Shown piece by piece: positions 26,740-36,241 of a DNA stretch of 64,000 nucleotides. A program made the translations under genes and the position numbers. The notes under the pieces are model-generated. The model was not told where the DNA came from and did not search any database. It was given only the letters and a program-made list of their open reading frames with translations. Each line of letters opens with the position of its first letter. The first letter of the stretch is position 1. Origin of the DNA: Acinetobacter pittii (GTDB taxonomy: Bacteria; Pseudomonadota; Gammaproteobacteria; Pseudomonadales; Moraxellaceae). The stretch covers positions 1,178,001 through 1,242,000 of the forward strand of contig NZ_CP139249.1 of the NCBI RefSeq assembly GCF_034064985.1, given 5' to 3'.

Positions 26740-28110
26740 TTAACTCGCTGAATAAGCTAATGTAGAAGCAGTAATATTTTCCTTGGCATGAGGCAAATTG
26801 CGTATGAGTAAGGCATAACTGATATCAACATCTTGTGAGAGTGGAATTTCAACGAAATGCCCCGAACCTTTAGCATCTGTAATTATGTTACCTTTTAAAT
26901 CGCGCATTTCGGTTAAGGTAAAGGTAATATTGCCTTGAGGGGTCATCAGCTCAAGTGAGTCGCCCACCACAAAACGGTTTTTAACTTCAATGCGAATATA
27001 ATCACCGTGACGCTCTAAAACCTCTCCACAAAATTGTTGGTAGTCAAAATGTGATGAACCATCAGCATAGTTTTGATATTCACTATGTACATGACGTCTT
27101 AAAAAGCCTTCGGTATAACCACGGTTTGCCAGCCCTTCAAGTTGGGTCATTAAACTTGAGTCAAATGGTTTACCTGCTAAAGCATCGTCAATAGCTTTTC
27201 GATAAATTTGTGCTGTACGGGCACAGTAAAAATAGGATTTAGTACGGCCTTCAATTTTCAGTGAGGCAATCCCCATTTTGGTTAAACGATCTACATGTTG
27301 TACCGCACGTAAATCTTTAGAGTTCATAAAATAGGTGCCGTGTTCATCTTCTTCAGCCGCAAACATTTCTTCATCATTACGTTGTACGAGTAAAGTTTGA
27401 ACCGAGGTTGTTTCTGATTGTCCTGATGAGCAGCAAGACTTTTCTGACTCATTGAGCTGAGTAACTGGAATTACATCGCCGTTTGCATCTTCTTGGGCTT
27501 GATGCAACTTATAGTCCCAACGGCAAGCATTGGTACAAGCACCTTGGTTGGCATCACGCTTGTTCATATATCCAGAAAGTAAACAGCGGCCTGAGTAGGC
27601 CATGCATAGTGCGCCATGTACAAAAACTTCGAGTTCAATATCTGGCACATGTCGCTGGATTTCTTCTATTTCTTCTAAAGATAATTCACGAGATAAAATC
27701 ACACGGCTTAGGCCGTAGTCTTTCCAAAATTTAACAGTGGCCCAGTTAATAGCGTTGGCTTGAACCGATAGATGAATTTGCACTTCTGGAAAATGCTCTC
27801 TCACCATCATGATTAAGCCTGGATCAGACATAATCAGTGCATCTGGTTGCATCGCTATAATTGGTTCAAGATCACGAATAAAGTTTTTTAATTTGCTGTT
27901 ATGTGGCTGAATATTCACCACAACATAAAACTTTTTACCCAAAGCATGGGCTTCATCAATTCCGATTTTTAAGTTGTCATGATCAAAAGCATTATTACGA
28001 ACACGTAAGCTATAACGTGGTTGTCCTGCATATACGGCATCTGCACCATAGGCAAAAGCATAGCGCATGTTTTTAAGTGAACCTGCGGGAGAGAGAAGCT
28101 CAGTTTTCAT
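26740..28110 (-). CDS. trhP: tRNA 5-hydroxyuridine synthesis protein TrhP (U32 peptidase-like, YegQ)
   Basis: The 456-residue U32-family protein begins MKTELLSPAGSLKNMRYAFA and carries EVFVHGALCMAYSGRCLLS and the Cys pair region QGACTNACRWDY. Its length matches E. coli YegQ (about 453). TrhP is needed for prephenate-dependent hydroxylation of U34 in tRNAs. A few Cys-rich stretches (SEKSCCSSGQSE) lie mid-protein. I chose the ATG at 28110 because homology begins there; the open frame runs 20 codons further. No clear Shine-Dalgarno is seen. It lies 56 bases downstream of the MocR gene. Confidence 0.92.
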   Translation of the reverse strand: MKTELLSPAGSLKNMRYAFAYGADAVYAGQPRYSLRVRNNAFDHDNLKIGIDEAHALGKKFYVVVNIQPHNSKLKNFIRDLEPIIAMQPDALIMSDPGLIMMVREHFPEVQIHLSVQANAINWATVKFWKDYGLSRVILSRELSLEEIEEIQRHVPDIELEVFVHGALCMAYSGRCLLSGYMNKRDANQGACTNACRWDYKLHQAQEDANGDVIPVTQLNESEKSCCSSGQSETTSVQTLLVQRNDEEMFAAEEDEHGTYFMNSKDLRAVQHVDRLTKMGIASLKIEGRTKSYFYCARTAQIYRKAIDDALAGKPFDSSLMTQLEGLANRGYTEGFLRRHVHSEYQNYADGSSHFDYQQFCGEVLERHGDYIRIEVKNRFVVGDSLELMTPQGNITFTLTEMRDLKGNIITDAKGSGHFVEIPLSQDVDISYALLIRNLPHAKENITASTLAYSAS

Positions 28111-28166
28111 AAAATAAAAGGCATAAAAAATATATGGGTTTATTTTATTGACTCTACATTTTCGAT

Positions 28167-29627
28167 TCAACCTACTGAATTAGTAGGGATTTGACCACTA
28201 TCTTTTTGTACGGGGAGCGTATTTTTTGCTAGCTCTCCTAAACGCATCAAAGCATTTAACATTTTGGGATTTAACTCAAAACAAGCTGCAATACGTAAAC
28301 AATGACTAAAACGTTTATCAGCCGAACATAAAATTCCCGGCATACATAAGATTTTTTCATCCATGGCCTGATGAAACAGTTCTAGAGTATCAATTGATTC
28401 GGGTAACTCTAACCATAGGATAAATCCCGCTTGTGGACGACTGACTCGAGTACCGATTGGAAAATAACGACAAATATAAGATTTGATGGTGTCAATTTGT
28501 TGTTGATAGCGTTTTTTGAGCTGACGTAAATGCAGGTCATAACCACCATTCTCTAAGAAAAGTCCTAAAGTTTCTGTGAGTAAAGCTGGCTCTGCAACAG
28601 TGGTTGTAAATTTAAGCTGCTGCACAATATTACGAAAGCGCCCAGCTTCTAGCCAACCAATTCGATAGTCGGGTGCCACAGTTTTTGTGTAGCTGCCACA
28701 GACCAAAACCCATCCATTTTGGTCAAATGCCTTAATGTTGGGTAGTAGAGGTTCGGTGAGTTGTAATTCGGCATACATCGCATCTTCAATAACAGGAATT
28801 TGGAATTGATTAGCGAGCTCTGCTAAACGACGTCGGTTGTTTTCAGGCATGCTAAAACCAAGAGGGTTATGTCCAGTTGGAATGGTTAATATGGCTTGTA
28901 CACTTTTAGATTTTAAGAGTTCTTCAAGAGCATCTAAGCACATACCAGTATGTGGCGAAGTCGGCACTTCTACAATTTTTCGGCCTAAATTATGAAGGAG
29001 TGGGTACAAGTTATGAAAAGTAGGGATCTCAAGAGCAATACTGTCACCCGCTTGAGTTGTTGCCATAATCGCAAGACTTAAAGCCTCCATCGTGCCGTGA
29101 GTCAGCACAATATCATCTGCTGAAAGAAACATACCAAGCTGTAAACTTCGCCTCGCAATTTGTGTACGTAAACGTATAGAGCCGGGCGGTAAAGTATAGT
29201 TTTTAAAAATGTCTGGCTGCGTCCGTAAAACTTGAGCAGTTAAGCGTTTTAAGCGTTCAATTGGATAGAAGTTTTCACCTGTAGGGCAAGCCAGAGCTAA
29301 ATTGATATAGTCGGGGTCCATCTGCTTTTTAACAATTTGTGCGAGAAAACAGCTAATTCCTGAAAGAGATACTTTTTCTTCACTGACATAACGCTCTTCG
29401 AGTTCTAGTAAATTTGAAGGTGCATGACAAACATAGTAACCAGACTGTGGACGAACTGAAATTAAACCTTGATCCTCAAGCTGACGATAAGCTTCTTTTA
29501 CGGTGTTAATACTGACCTGATAATGTTGGGCACAATCTCGAATTGATGGTAGCCGAGAACCAATAGGCTGCCTGCCATTCTGAATTTGAAGAGTAAGTTC
29601 ATCACTCACTTTTTTATATTTGTACAT
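28167..29627 (-). CDS. MocR-type GntR/aminotransferase regulator
   Basis: The 486-residue fusion has a GntR winged-helix domain (residues about 1-70; IGSRLPSIRDCAQHYQVSIN) and an aminotransferase fold I domain with TIPTGHNPLGFSMP and the PLP-lysine region CGSYTKTVAPDYRIGW. MocR regulators bind PLP and usually control a neighbouring gene. It is divergent from phzF across 237 bases that contain a direct repeat, so phzF is the likely target. It may also run into trhP downstream. Confidence 0.9.
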   Translation of the reverse strand: MYKYKKVSDELTLQIQNGRQPIGSRLPSIRDCAQHYQVSINTVKEAYRQLEDQGLISVRPQSGYYVCHAPSNLLELEERYVSEEKVSLSGISCFLAQIVKKQMDPDYINLALACPTGENFYPIERLKRLTAQVLRTQPDIFKNYTLPPGSIRLRTQIARRSLQLGMFLSADDIVLTHGTMEALSLAIMATTQAGDSIALEIPTFHNLYPLLHNLGRKIVEVPTSPHTGMCLDALEELLKSKSVQAILTIPTGHNPLGFSMPENNRRRLAELANQFQIPVIEDAMYAELQLTEPLLPNIKAFDQNGWVLVCGSYTKTVAPDYRIGWLEAGRFRNIVQQLKFTTTVAEPALLTETLGLFLENGGYDLHLRQLKKRYQQQIDTIKSYICRYFPIGTRVSRPQAGFILWLELPESIDTLELFHQAMDEKILCMPGILCSADKRFSHCLRIAACFELNPKMLNALMRLGELAKNTLPVQKDSGQIPTNSVG

Positions 29628-29741
29628 ATCAATTTATTAAAAAGCAAAAGCAATGGATACACTTTATCGTGATCTCATATTTATCTCAAATATTGTGATT
29701 AATTTAGTTTAATACTTTTAATGGAGGATTTAGCTTTAAGA

Positions 29742-29783
29742 ACTGTGTCTATTATTTTTCATATTAACTGATACTGTGACCAT
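29742..29783 (+). promoter_or_regulatory. Direct repeat, candidate MocR operator before phzF
   Basis: ACTGTGTCTAT (29742-29752) and ACTGTGACCAT (29773-29783) agree at 9 of 11 bases, 31 bases apart (about three helical turns). They lie about 82-123 bases before the phzF start. Confidence 0.45.
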
Positions 29784-29864
29784 TAAAAATAAAACAGTAA
29801 GATCAAAAAATGGTGAGGATTTAAAGCCATATTTTTTTAATTATAAAATCAGTAGGAGTGGTCT

Positions 29865-30734
29865 ATGTCTGTTGTTGCATTTAAACAAGTTGATGTTTTT
29901 ACTTCACAAGCATTTAAAGGAAATCCTGTTGCGGTCATTATGGATGCCAGTACTTTAACGTCTGAGCAGATGCAAGCCATTGCGAACTGGACCAATCTTT
30001 CTGAAACCACATTTGTACTTCCTGCTACCGATTCACAAGCTGACTATCAGGTTCGAATCTTTACTCCGCAAAATGAATTGCCATTTGCAGGCCATCCTAC
30101 AATTGGTACTGCCTATGCTTTGCTTGAGGCTGGTTTAATTAAAGCGAAAGAAGGTAAGCTGGTACAGCAGTGCGGTGCTGGTTTGGTGACTCTGACCGTG
30201 AGTGAATCAAGTCATATTTCATTTGAATTACCTAAGCCTAAAATTACTCCACTAGATGCTATGCATACTGAGAAATTAGCAGAAATTTTAAAATGTGAAA
30301 TTAATACTCAGTGGAATGCTGCATTGGTGGATGTAGGGGCGCGCTGGATTGTATTACAAGCTGTTAATGCTGATGCTGTTTTAGATAGCCAACCAGACTT
30401 TGCCGCTTTAAAAGAACATGACTTAGAAATGAAAGTTACGGGTGCGACAGTTTTTGGTTTTCATGAAAATAATGATGAACAAAAACACATAGAAGTTCGT
30501 TCATTTGTCCCTTCATGTGGAATAAATGAAGATCCTGTTTGTGGTAGTGGTAATGGTAGCGTAGCTTCATTTATTCGTTACTATGGGATCCTTCCTGCAC
30601 AAAATGATGTCGTACTCTCTTCACAAGGTGGGGCGGTAGGTCGAGACGGACAGCTTCAACTTGAATTGTATCAGGATAAAATTTTAGTGGGTGGAACCGC
30701 TGTCACCTGTATCGATGGCACAATTAAGTTGTGA
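29865..30734 (+). CDS. PhzF-family isomerase/epimerase-like protein
   Basis: The 289-residue product has a two-lobed diaminopimelate-epimerase-like fold: FKQVDVFTSQAFKGNPVAVI, the catalytic Glu region NWTNLSETTFVL, the ELPFAGHPTIGTAYALLEAG signature and EDPVCGSGNGSVASF near the C-terminus. PhzF proteins isomerise small acids; without other phenazine genes nearby the substrate is unknown. The start has AGGAG seven bases upstream. It stands divergent from a MocR regulator. Confidence 0.9.
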   Translation: MSVVAFKQVDVFTSQAFKGNPVAVIMDASTLTSEQMQAIANWTNLSETTFVLPATDSQADYQVRIFTPQNELPFAGHPTIGTAYALLEAGLIKAKEGKLVQQCGAGLVTLTVSESSHISFELPKPKITPLDAMHTEKLAEILKCEINTQWNAALVDVGARWIVLQAVNADAVLDSQPDFAALKEHDLEMKVTGATVFGFHENNDEQKHIEVRSFVPSCGINEDPVCGSGNGSVASFIRYYGILPAQNDVVLSSQGGAVGRDGQLQLELYQDKILVGGTAVTCIDGTIKL

Positions 30735-30740
30735 AAACAG

Positions 30741-30780
30741 ATATAAAAAAACCGAGGACTTTGCCTCGGTTTTTTTATAT
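30741..30780. terminator. Bidirectional terminator phzF/fpr
   Basis: Perfect 17-bp inverted repeat around loop ACTTTG, with core ACCGAGG/CCTCGGT and long A and T runs. Confidence 0.95.
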
Positions 30781-30789
30781 CTAGAAAAA

Positions 30790-31569
30790 TTATTTTTCTA
30801 CAAACGCACGTTCAATGACGTAGTCGCCCATTTCACCCATACGAGGTGATTCAACTAAACCGTGTTGGTCAAGTAATGCAGCAACGTCTTTTAAGAATGC
30901 AGGGCTACCGCAAAGCATTGCACGGTCAGTTTCACGGTTGAAGCGTGGTAAACCGATTTTTTCGAATAAAGCGCCAGTTTCAATTGCAGTTGTTACACGG
31001 CCTTGAGTGTGGAACGGTTCACGAGTAACAGTAGGGTAGTAAACAAGCTTGTCTTTAATACCTAACTCTTCAAAGAATTCGTGGTTTGGTAATTCGTTCA
31101 AGATAAGGTCTTGATAAGCTAATTCAGAAATATAGCGTGTACCGTGAACAACGATGACTTTTTCAAAGCGTTCGTAAGTTTCTGGATCACGAATAATTGA
31201 TAAGAATGGAGCAAGACCAGTACCAGAAGATAAAAGGTATAAGTTTTTACCTGGTAAAAGGTCATCATGAACCAAAGTACCTGTTGGTTTTTTAGAAACT
31301 AAGATTTCATCACCAACTTGTACTTTTTGCAAAATCGAAGTTAAAGGACCGTCTTGTACTTTAATTGAGAAGAATTCTAACTCTTCTTCGTAGTTTGCAC
31401 TTGCAATCGAATACGCACGCATTAACGGTTTGCCATTCACTTCAAGTCCGATCATTACGAACTGACCATTTTTAAAACGTAAGCTGGTATCGCGTGTAGT
31501 TTTAAAACTGAAAAGAGTGTCATTCCAGTGGTGAACATGAGTAATGCGTTCAACGTTAAAAGCAGCCAT
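30790..31569 (-). CDS. fpr: Ferredoxin-NADP+ reductase
   Basis: The 259-residue FAD enzyme has FAD motif RAYSIASANYEEELEFFS, NADP-site LLSSGTGLAPFLSIIRDP, CGSPAFLKDVAALLD and C-terminal RAFVEK. It passes electrons between NADPH and ferredoxin or flavodoxin, and YfhL nearby is a possible partner. It is transcribed alone and convergent with phzF. Codon use is regular and suggests good expression. Confidence 0.95.
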   Translation of the reverse strand: MAAFNVERITHVHHWNDTLFSFKTTRDTSLRFKNGQFVMIGLEVNGKPLMRAYSIASANYEEELEFFSIKVQDGPLTSILQKVQVGDEILVSKKPTGTLVHDDLLPGKNLYLLSSGTGLAPFLSIIRDPETYERFEKVIVVHGTRYISELAYQDLILNELPNHEFFEELGIKDKLVYYPTVTREPFHTQGRVTTAIETGALFEKIGLPRFNRETDRAMLCGSPAFLKDVAALLDQHGLVESPRMGEMGDYVIERAFVEK

Positions 31570-31670
31570 TAAAGGTCTCGATCACGATTAAAAGAAAACA
31601 GATTGCTATTCTAATCTAATTTCATTCCCGATAAACTGAATATATTTAATTGTGTTTATAAGAAAAAGTG

Positions 31671-32402
31671 ATGATCAATTCTGTCACCTTCCCCATCATT
31701 GGCCATATGTGTTCTCCCTATCGTGAAAAATTTGGTATTCCACGCCAGCCCAATTTGGTCAATATTGAGTCTTATATTGATATGGTAGAACCTTATAATG
31801 ACTTGTTAGCATTTGAGGGAATTGAGCAATTTAGTCATCTCTGGTTAGTTTGGCAGTTTCATGACAATAAAAATCAAGGCAGTGCAGATAAGTTCCGTCC
31901 ACAGGTTCGTCCGCCACGTTTAGGTGGTAATGAAAAAATTGGAGTATTTGCTACACGAAGTATGTATCGACCCTCTCCAATCGGGCTTTCAGTCGTAAAA
32001 CTTAATAAAGTGGAAAAGGTGGGCAAGTCTGTGCGTGTCTATGTCACTGGAAGTGATTTATTAAATGGCACCCCAATTTTAGATATCAAACCTTATATTC
32101 AATATTCTGATGCAATTGCGGAGGCTCAAAGTGGTTATGCACATGCAGAACCAGAACGAAAGGCAGTTATTTGGAATGAAAGTGCGTTAACAGCGCAAAA
32201 ATATTTTCTTCAAAATAAAGAAATAGATTCGCAGTACATTGATGAGCTTGAGCAAGTGTTAGCTTTAGATCCTCGGCCTGCCTATCAAGAAGATGCTGAA
32301 CGAATCTATAAAATGAAATTTTCAGACTTTGATATTCATTTTAGGGTCGATCAATTTGTAGTTACCGTTATTGATGTGGTGAAGACTTCTTCGCTTACAT
32401 AA
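31671..32402 (+). CDS. trmO: tRNA (N6-threonylcarbamoyladenosine-37-N6)-methyltransferase TrmO
   Basis: The 243-residue TsaA/VirR-family protein has FPIIGHMCSPYREKFGIPRQ at the N-terminus, FSHLWLVWQFHDN, RPPRLGGNEKIGVFATRSMY and SPIGLSVVKLNKV. TrmO methylates t6A37 of certain tRNAs using S-adenosylmethionine. The C-terminal extension of about 70 residues matches the long form in gamma-proteobacteria. I chose the ATG at 31671 over a GTG one codon before; neither has a good Shine-Dalgarno. Confidence 0.93.
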   Translation: MINSVTFPIIGHMCSPYREKFGIPRQPNLVNIESYIDMVEPYNDLLAFEGIEQFSHLWLVWQFHDNKNQGSADKFRPQVRPPRLGGNEKIGVFATRSMYRPSPIGLSVVKLNKVEKVGKSVRVYVTGSDLLNGTPILDIKPYIQYSDAIAEAQSGYAHAEPERKAVIWNESALTAQKYFLQNKEIDSQYIDELEQVLALDPRPAYQEDAERIYKMKFSDFDIHFRVDQFVVTVIDVVKTSSLT

Positions 32403-32410
32403 TAGATATT

Positions 32411-33682
32411 TTAAAACCAGTGGATGTTGAGCCAAAGTAAAGTAATAAAAATAGCCATATGAATGAGTTGGGCGGGAACGAAAGCAAGGGCATAGCGTAG
32501 TCCGCCCGAAATTGCAGAGTTCACACTTTTAGCAAGAGCGTGAACTGCAAAACCTCCTAAAAAGGCAATTAATAAAGGTGTCATATGTGCGCTATCAGGT
32601 TCGCCTTGCACAATGACAGCCGCTATAGCTGCATGTATTTCAAATAAAGAAGCAAGTAAGGTCCCCGCGATTAATCCCGCATCGCCTAAAGATAGACTTA
32701 ACCCATAAACACCTGCCTGAATAAGGGTAAGTGTACCCGCAATAATAATGGCTTCTTTTAAGCTGAACATTCTTGAGTCAAGCTCAGGTGAAGCCGTACT
32801 AGGCTCGGCTTTACGTAATAAAATAAAGGCCCATACTGCTAAAACTACTAAGGCAATAAGTGTAGGAAATATAATCAGCTTAAACCAAGCAAAGCTAATG
32901 CCGATCACAATAATTAAGGTTTGAATCAGTGTTGAAACGCAAGACATCAATGCAGCACCTGCATTTGTTGTTGCGTTGGCTTTGCCAGAGCGTACTTCTA
33001 AACCTAAACTGGCAATAGTTGCTGTACTAGAAACAAATCCAGAAGCTAAAGAAGAAAGTAATAAAGCATTTTTAGATGACAAAAGTCGCTTTGCTATATG
33101 GGCAAGGGCTTGTACAAATAAGATTAAAGTCAGTAATTTAAAAATCACATGTGGATTTAAAACTGGTCCCCAAAAAGGTTTATTGGGGACTAAGGGTAAG
33201 GCAATTAAAAGTAGAGCAAGTAAAAAAATCCCGTCACGCAATTCCGATTCGGTAATCCACTGACTGGCAATACCATGCATAGACTGTTTTGCAAATAAAA
33301 TAATAGTTATGATCACTGCTAGGCCAGCAGCGAGCGAAATATTCCAAATACAAAGTGCCCCAATGAAGTAAGTCATAATAAAGGCGAGTTCGGTGGTTAC
33401 GCCCGGGTCATTTGGTTGGTTTTTGAGGGAAACAATACTAATAGTCCCAATGAGAAGGGCGCCTACAATTCCAATTTCAGTGCCAAACAAAAAACAGATC
33501 GCTCCTAATAATCCACTAATGGCAAAAGATCGAAATCCTGCAAACGTTTTATATTCATGTTTAAGCTTACTTCGTTCTCGTTCTAAGCCAATTAATAAGC
33601 CGCAGCCAAGCGCTGCAGCAATGACTGTAATGAATTCTTCAAATGATGCTGTTTGTAATGACATTGTCATTGGAAGTTCCAT
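32411..33682 (-). CDS. MgtC/SapB-DUF4010 integral membrane protein
   Basis: The 423-residue product has about 12 membrane segments. The first 120 residues match the MgtC/SapB fold (LGCGLLIGLERERSKLKHEY, then TFAGFRSFAISGLLGA). The rest matches DUF4010 (LASGFVSSTATIASLGLEVR). Function is unknown; MgtC-like proteins have been linked to Mg2+ limitation and acid survival. GAGGA lies before the ATG. It converges on trmO with eight bases between. Confidence 0.87.
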   Translation of the reverse strand: MELPMTMSLQTASFEEFITVIAAALGCGLLIGLERERSKLKHEYKTFAGFRSFAISGLLGAICFLFGTEIGIVGALLIGTISIVSLKNQPNDPGVTTELAFIMTYFIGALCIWNISLAAGLAVIITIILFAKQSMHGIASQWITESELRDGIFLLALLLIALPLVPNKPFWGPVLNPHVIFKLLTLILFVQALAHIAKRLLSSKNALLLSSLASGFVSSTATIASLGLEVRSGKANATTNAGAALMSCVSTLIQTLIIVIGISFAWFKLIIFPTLIALVVLAVWAFILLRKAEPSTASPELDSRMFSLKEAIIIAGTLTLIQAGVYGLSLSLGDAGLIAGTLLASLFEIHAAIAAVIVQGEPDSAHMTPLLIAFLGGFAVHALAKSVNSAISGGLRYALAFVPAQLIHMAIFITLLWLNIHWF

Positions 33683-33937
33683 GTTACTTCCTCTTTGCTT
33701 ATTGTTATATGTAGATTTGAATCATTTAAAAATCATGTATTCACGTTTAGTTTATGCTTTTTATTATAGTGAGCATAGTGTCTTTTTTAGACAAAACTAT
33801 GTAGAAAATATTTCTATAAATATGACCTGTGACACAAAAAAATATTAAGATGAGCAGTGGTTTAATTAACTGATGTTAAAGGATATTTAAATATAAAACA
33901 TCTCTGCTATATTATAAAAATATATTGGGGATAACGC

Positions 33938-35695
33938 ATGAATGCACATGTAGAAATAGATACGTATTGGTGTCTAGAACAACTATTACAAGAAGGCCGT
34001 ATAGCAGAACGAGATAAATTACTGGTACAGACAAGTCACCGCCAAAAAGACCAGTTAAAGTGGCATCCATTACAGTGGATCGCACATTTTAATTTAAAAG
34101 ATCAGCAACACACACATGCGCATTTGAGTTTAAACCGCTTATGTTTATGGTTTGCAGATCGGGTTCAGCTACCTCTATTTGTGATAGATCCTTTAAAGGC
34201 AGATGTCAGCGCTTTAACGCAGGTCATGTCACAAGAGTTTGCCATTCGCAACCATATTTTAGCTGTTGAAATTCATGCTGACCGAATCGTGATTGGAACA
34301 GATCAACCATTTCAAACCGATTGGCTTAATAACCTTGAACGTAGTCTAGCGCCTAAAAAAATTGAACGGGTACTGCTTAATCCCGAACAGTTACAACGCT
34401 ATTTGCGAGAATATTATCAAGTGAGTCGAGCGGTAAACTCGGCTCAAAAAGATGCAGCTCATGACCGTGACAATAAAAATGTTGAAGCGCTTTTGCAGCT
34501 TGGCGATAGTCAAAACCCTGATGCTAATGATCAGCATATTGTGAAATTGGTCGACTGGATTTTACAGTTTGCATTTGAGCAGAGTGCCAGTGACATTCAC
34601 ATGGAACCGCGCAAAGATAACGGTAAAGTCAGGTTTAGGATTGATGGCGTTTTGCACACCATTTATAACATGCCTTCAAATACACTGACCGCCGTGATTT
34701 CTCGGATTAAAATTTTAGGACGTTTGAATGTAGCGGAAAAACGTAAACCACAAGATGGCCGGTTAAAAACACGTACACCTAAAGGGCAAGAAACCGAATT
34801 ACGTTTATCAACCTTACCAACCGCATTTGGTGAAAAACTGGTTATGCGTATTTTCGATCCTGATGTGCTGGTGCGTTCTTTTCAGCAACTGGGTTTTGAA
34901 GAGCGGTTATTACAACAGTGGCAACAATTAACAAAAAATAGCCACGGTATTATTTTAGTCACAGGTCCCACAGGCTCCGGTAAAACGACCACGCTATATT
35001 CATCTTTAAAGCAGCTTGCAACCGAGCAGGTCAATGTATGTACCATTGAAGATCCGATTGAAATGCTAGAGCCTAGTTTTAACCAAATGCAGGTCAATAA
35101 TGCAATTGAGTTAGGCTTTGCAGACGGTGTGCGTGCACTGATGCGACAAGACCCTGACATTATTATGATTGGGGAAATTCGTGATCAAGATACAGCGAAT
35201 ATGGCCATTCAGGCAGCATTAACAGGTCATTTGGTTTTATCAACTTTACATACCAATGATGCACCGTCTAGTTTGACTCGTTTGCATGATCTAGGTGTAC
35301 AACCATTTCTGACAGCTGCAACAATTTTGGGTGTTCTCGCGCAGCGCTTAGTCCGCCAACTTTGTCCACACTGTAAGCAAAAAACTCATATTAATGAGGA
35401 TGAGTGGGAACACCTAACCTTTGACTACATTATGGAAATGCCTGAAACGGTTTATCAGGCAGTAGGCTGTGAAGAATGTCGACATACAGGCTATAAAGGC
35501 CGAGTTGGTATTTACGAGTTTATGCCAGTCAGTCTTGAGCTTAAACACCTTATTAGTAGTCATGTGACATTAAATGATTTAAGAACTCAAACTAAAAAAG
35601 AAGGTATAGAACCTTTAAGAATTGCGGGAGCCCGTAAAGTGATTGAAGGACTTACGACATTAGAAGAGGTCTTGAGAGTTGTACCATTAAATTAA
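33938..35695 (+). CDS. gspE: GspE/PulE-family type II secretion ATPase (orphan)
   Basis: The 585-residue ATPase has a divergent N-terminal domain of about 190 residues and a complete catalytic core: Walker A GPTGSGKTTTLYS (residues about 343-355), Asp box CTIEDPIEML, Walker B DPDIIMIGEIRD and His box LTGHLVLSTLHTNDA. It also carries the tetracysteine zinc site CPHCKQ...CEECRHTGYKGR typical of GspE. No other secretion gene is nearby, which fits the scattered T2SS genes of Acinetobacter. A PilB-like role is less likely because pilC and pilD are absent. Confidence 0.82.
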   Translation: MNAHVEIDTYWCLEQLLQEGRIAERDKLLVQTSHRQKDQLKWHPLQWIAHFNLKDQQHTHAHLSLNRLCLWFADRVQLPLFVIDPLKADVSALTQVMSQEFAIRNHILAVEIHADRIVIGTDQPFQTDWLNNLERSLAPKKIERVLLNPEQLQRYLREYYQVSRAVNSAQKDAAHDRDNKNVEALLQLGDSQNPDANDQHIVKLVDWILQFAFEQSASDIHMEPRKDNGKVRFRIDGVLHTIYNMPSNTLTAVISRIKILGRLNVAEKRKPQDGRLKTRTPKGQETELRLSTLPTAFGEKLVMRIFDPDVLVRSFQQLGFEERLLQQWQQLTKNSHGIILVTGPTGSGKTTTLYSSLKQLATEQVNVCTIEDPIEMLEPSFNQMQVNNAIELGFADGVRALMRQDPDIIMIGEIRDQDTANMAIQAALTGHLVLSTLHTNDAPSSLTRLHDLGVQPFLTAATILGVLAQRLVRQLCPHCKQKTHINEDEWEHLTFDYIMEMPETVYQAVGCEECRHTGYKGRVGIYEFMPVSLELKHLISSHVTLNDLRTQTKKEGIEPLRIAGARKVIEGLTTLEEVLRVVPLN

Positions 35696-35775
35696 GTTTT
35701 TCTTAAGATTCACCTCATTTATGCTTGATTTAATTGCTTTATCCCAAGAGGGAACCATAAACAGAGGGTAATAAT

Positions 35776-36135
35776 ATGAATATGCTTAAAGTAATGTTGA
35801 TGACTGCTGGTATGACTGCTGCTGGCGTAGTTGTGGCGAATACACCAGTGAATCAAGCTGCAATTGCTCCGACAACTGTCACCACAGTAAAACAGGCATT
35901 AACCTCAAAAGATAATACACCGATCAAATTACATGGTCAGGTTGTAAAATCTTTAGGTGATGAAAAATATCAATTCCGTGACAAGACAGGTAACATTACA
36001 ATTGATGTAGATGATGAACTTTGGCAAGGTCGCCCTATTTCAGCCAATACAAATGTGACTTTAATTGGTGAAGTAGACATTGACTATAAACCTTTAAAAC
36101 GAGTAGAAATTGATGTGGATCAAGTTCAGTTCTAA
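35776..36135 (+). CDS. ygiW: YgiW/YdeI-family periplasmic stress protein (BOF fold)
   Basis: The 119-residue product has a signal peptide (cleavage near VVA/NT) and a BOF (OB-fold) domain: VKQALTSKDNTPIKLHGQVV, EKYQFRDKTGNITIDVDDEL and LIGEVDID. Members act in envelope stress responses. It sits just before a QseBC-like two-component pair, as ygiW does in several gamma-proteobacteria. A strong terminator separates it from the regulator gene, so control may be by the pair rather than by co-transcription. Confidence 0.88.
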   Translation: MNMLKVMLMTAGMTAAGVVVANTPVNQAAIAPTTVTTVKQALTSKDNTPIKLHGQVVKSLGDEKYQFRDKTGNITIDVDDELWQGRPISANTNVTLIGEVDIDYKPLKRVEIDVDQVQF

Positions 36136-36172
36136 TTCATTTATCTCTAGATCTACTATTTTAGCCGCATTT

Positions 36173-36206
36173 AAATCATGCGGCTTTGCTTTTTTTACAA
36201 AGGCTT
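36173..36206 (+). terminator. Terminator of ygiW
   Basis: Stem AGCCGCAT/ATGCGGCT with a 7-base loop, followed by TTGCTTTTTTT. Confidence 0.9.
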
Positions 36207-36241
36207 GGCAAGATAAAATCAGGATATAACAGGAAAAATAG

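Noticed and set aside
33393..33848. 151-codon frame opposite the DUF4010 gene
   Set aside because: It overlaps a well-supported membrane protein and its promoter, and shows no protein-like features.
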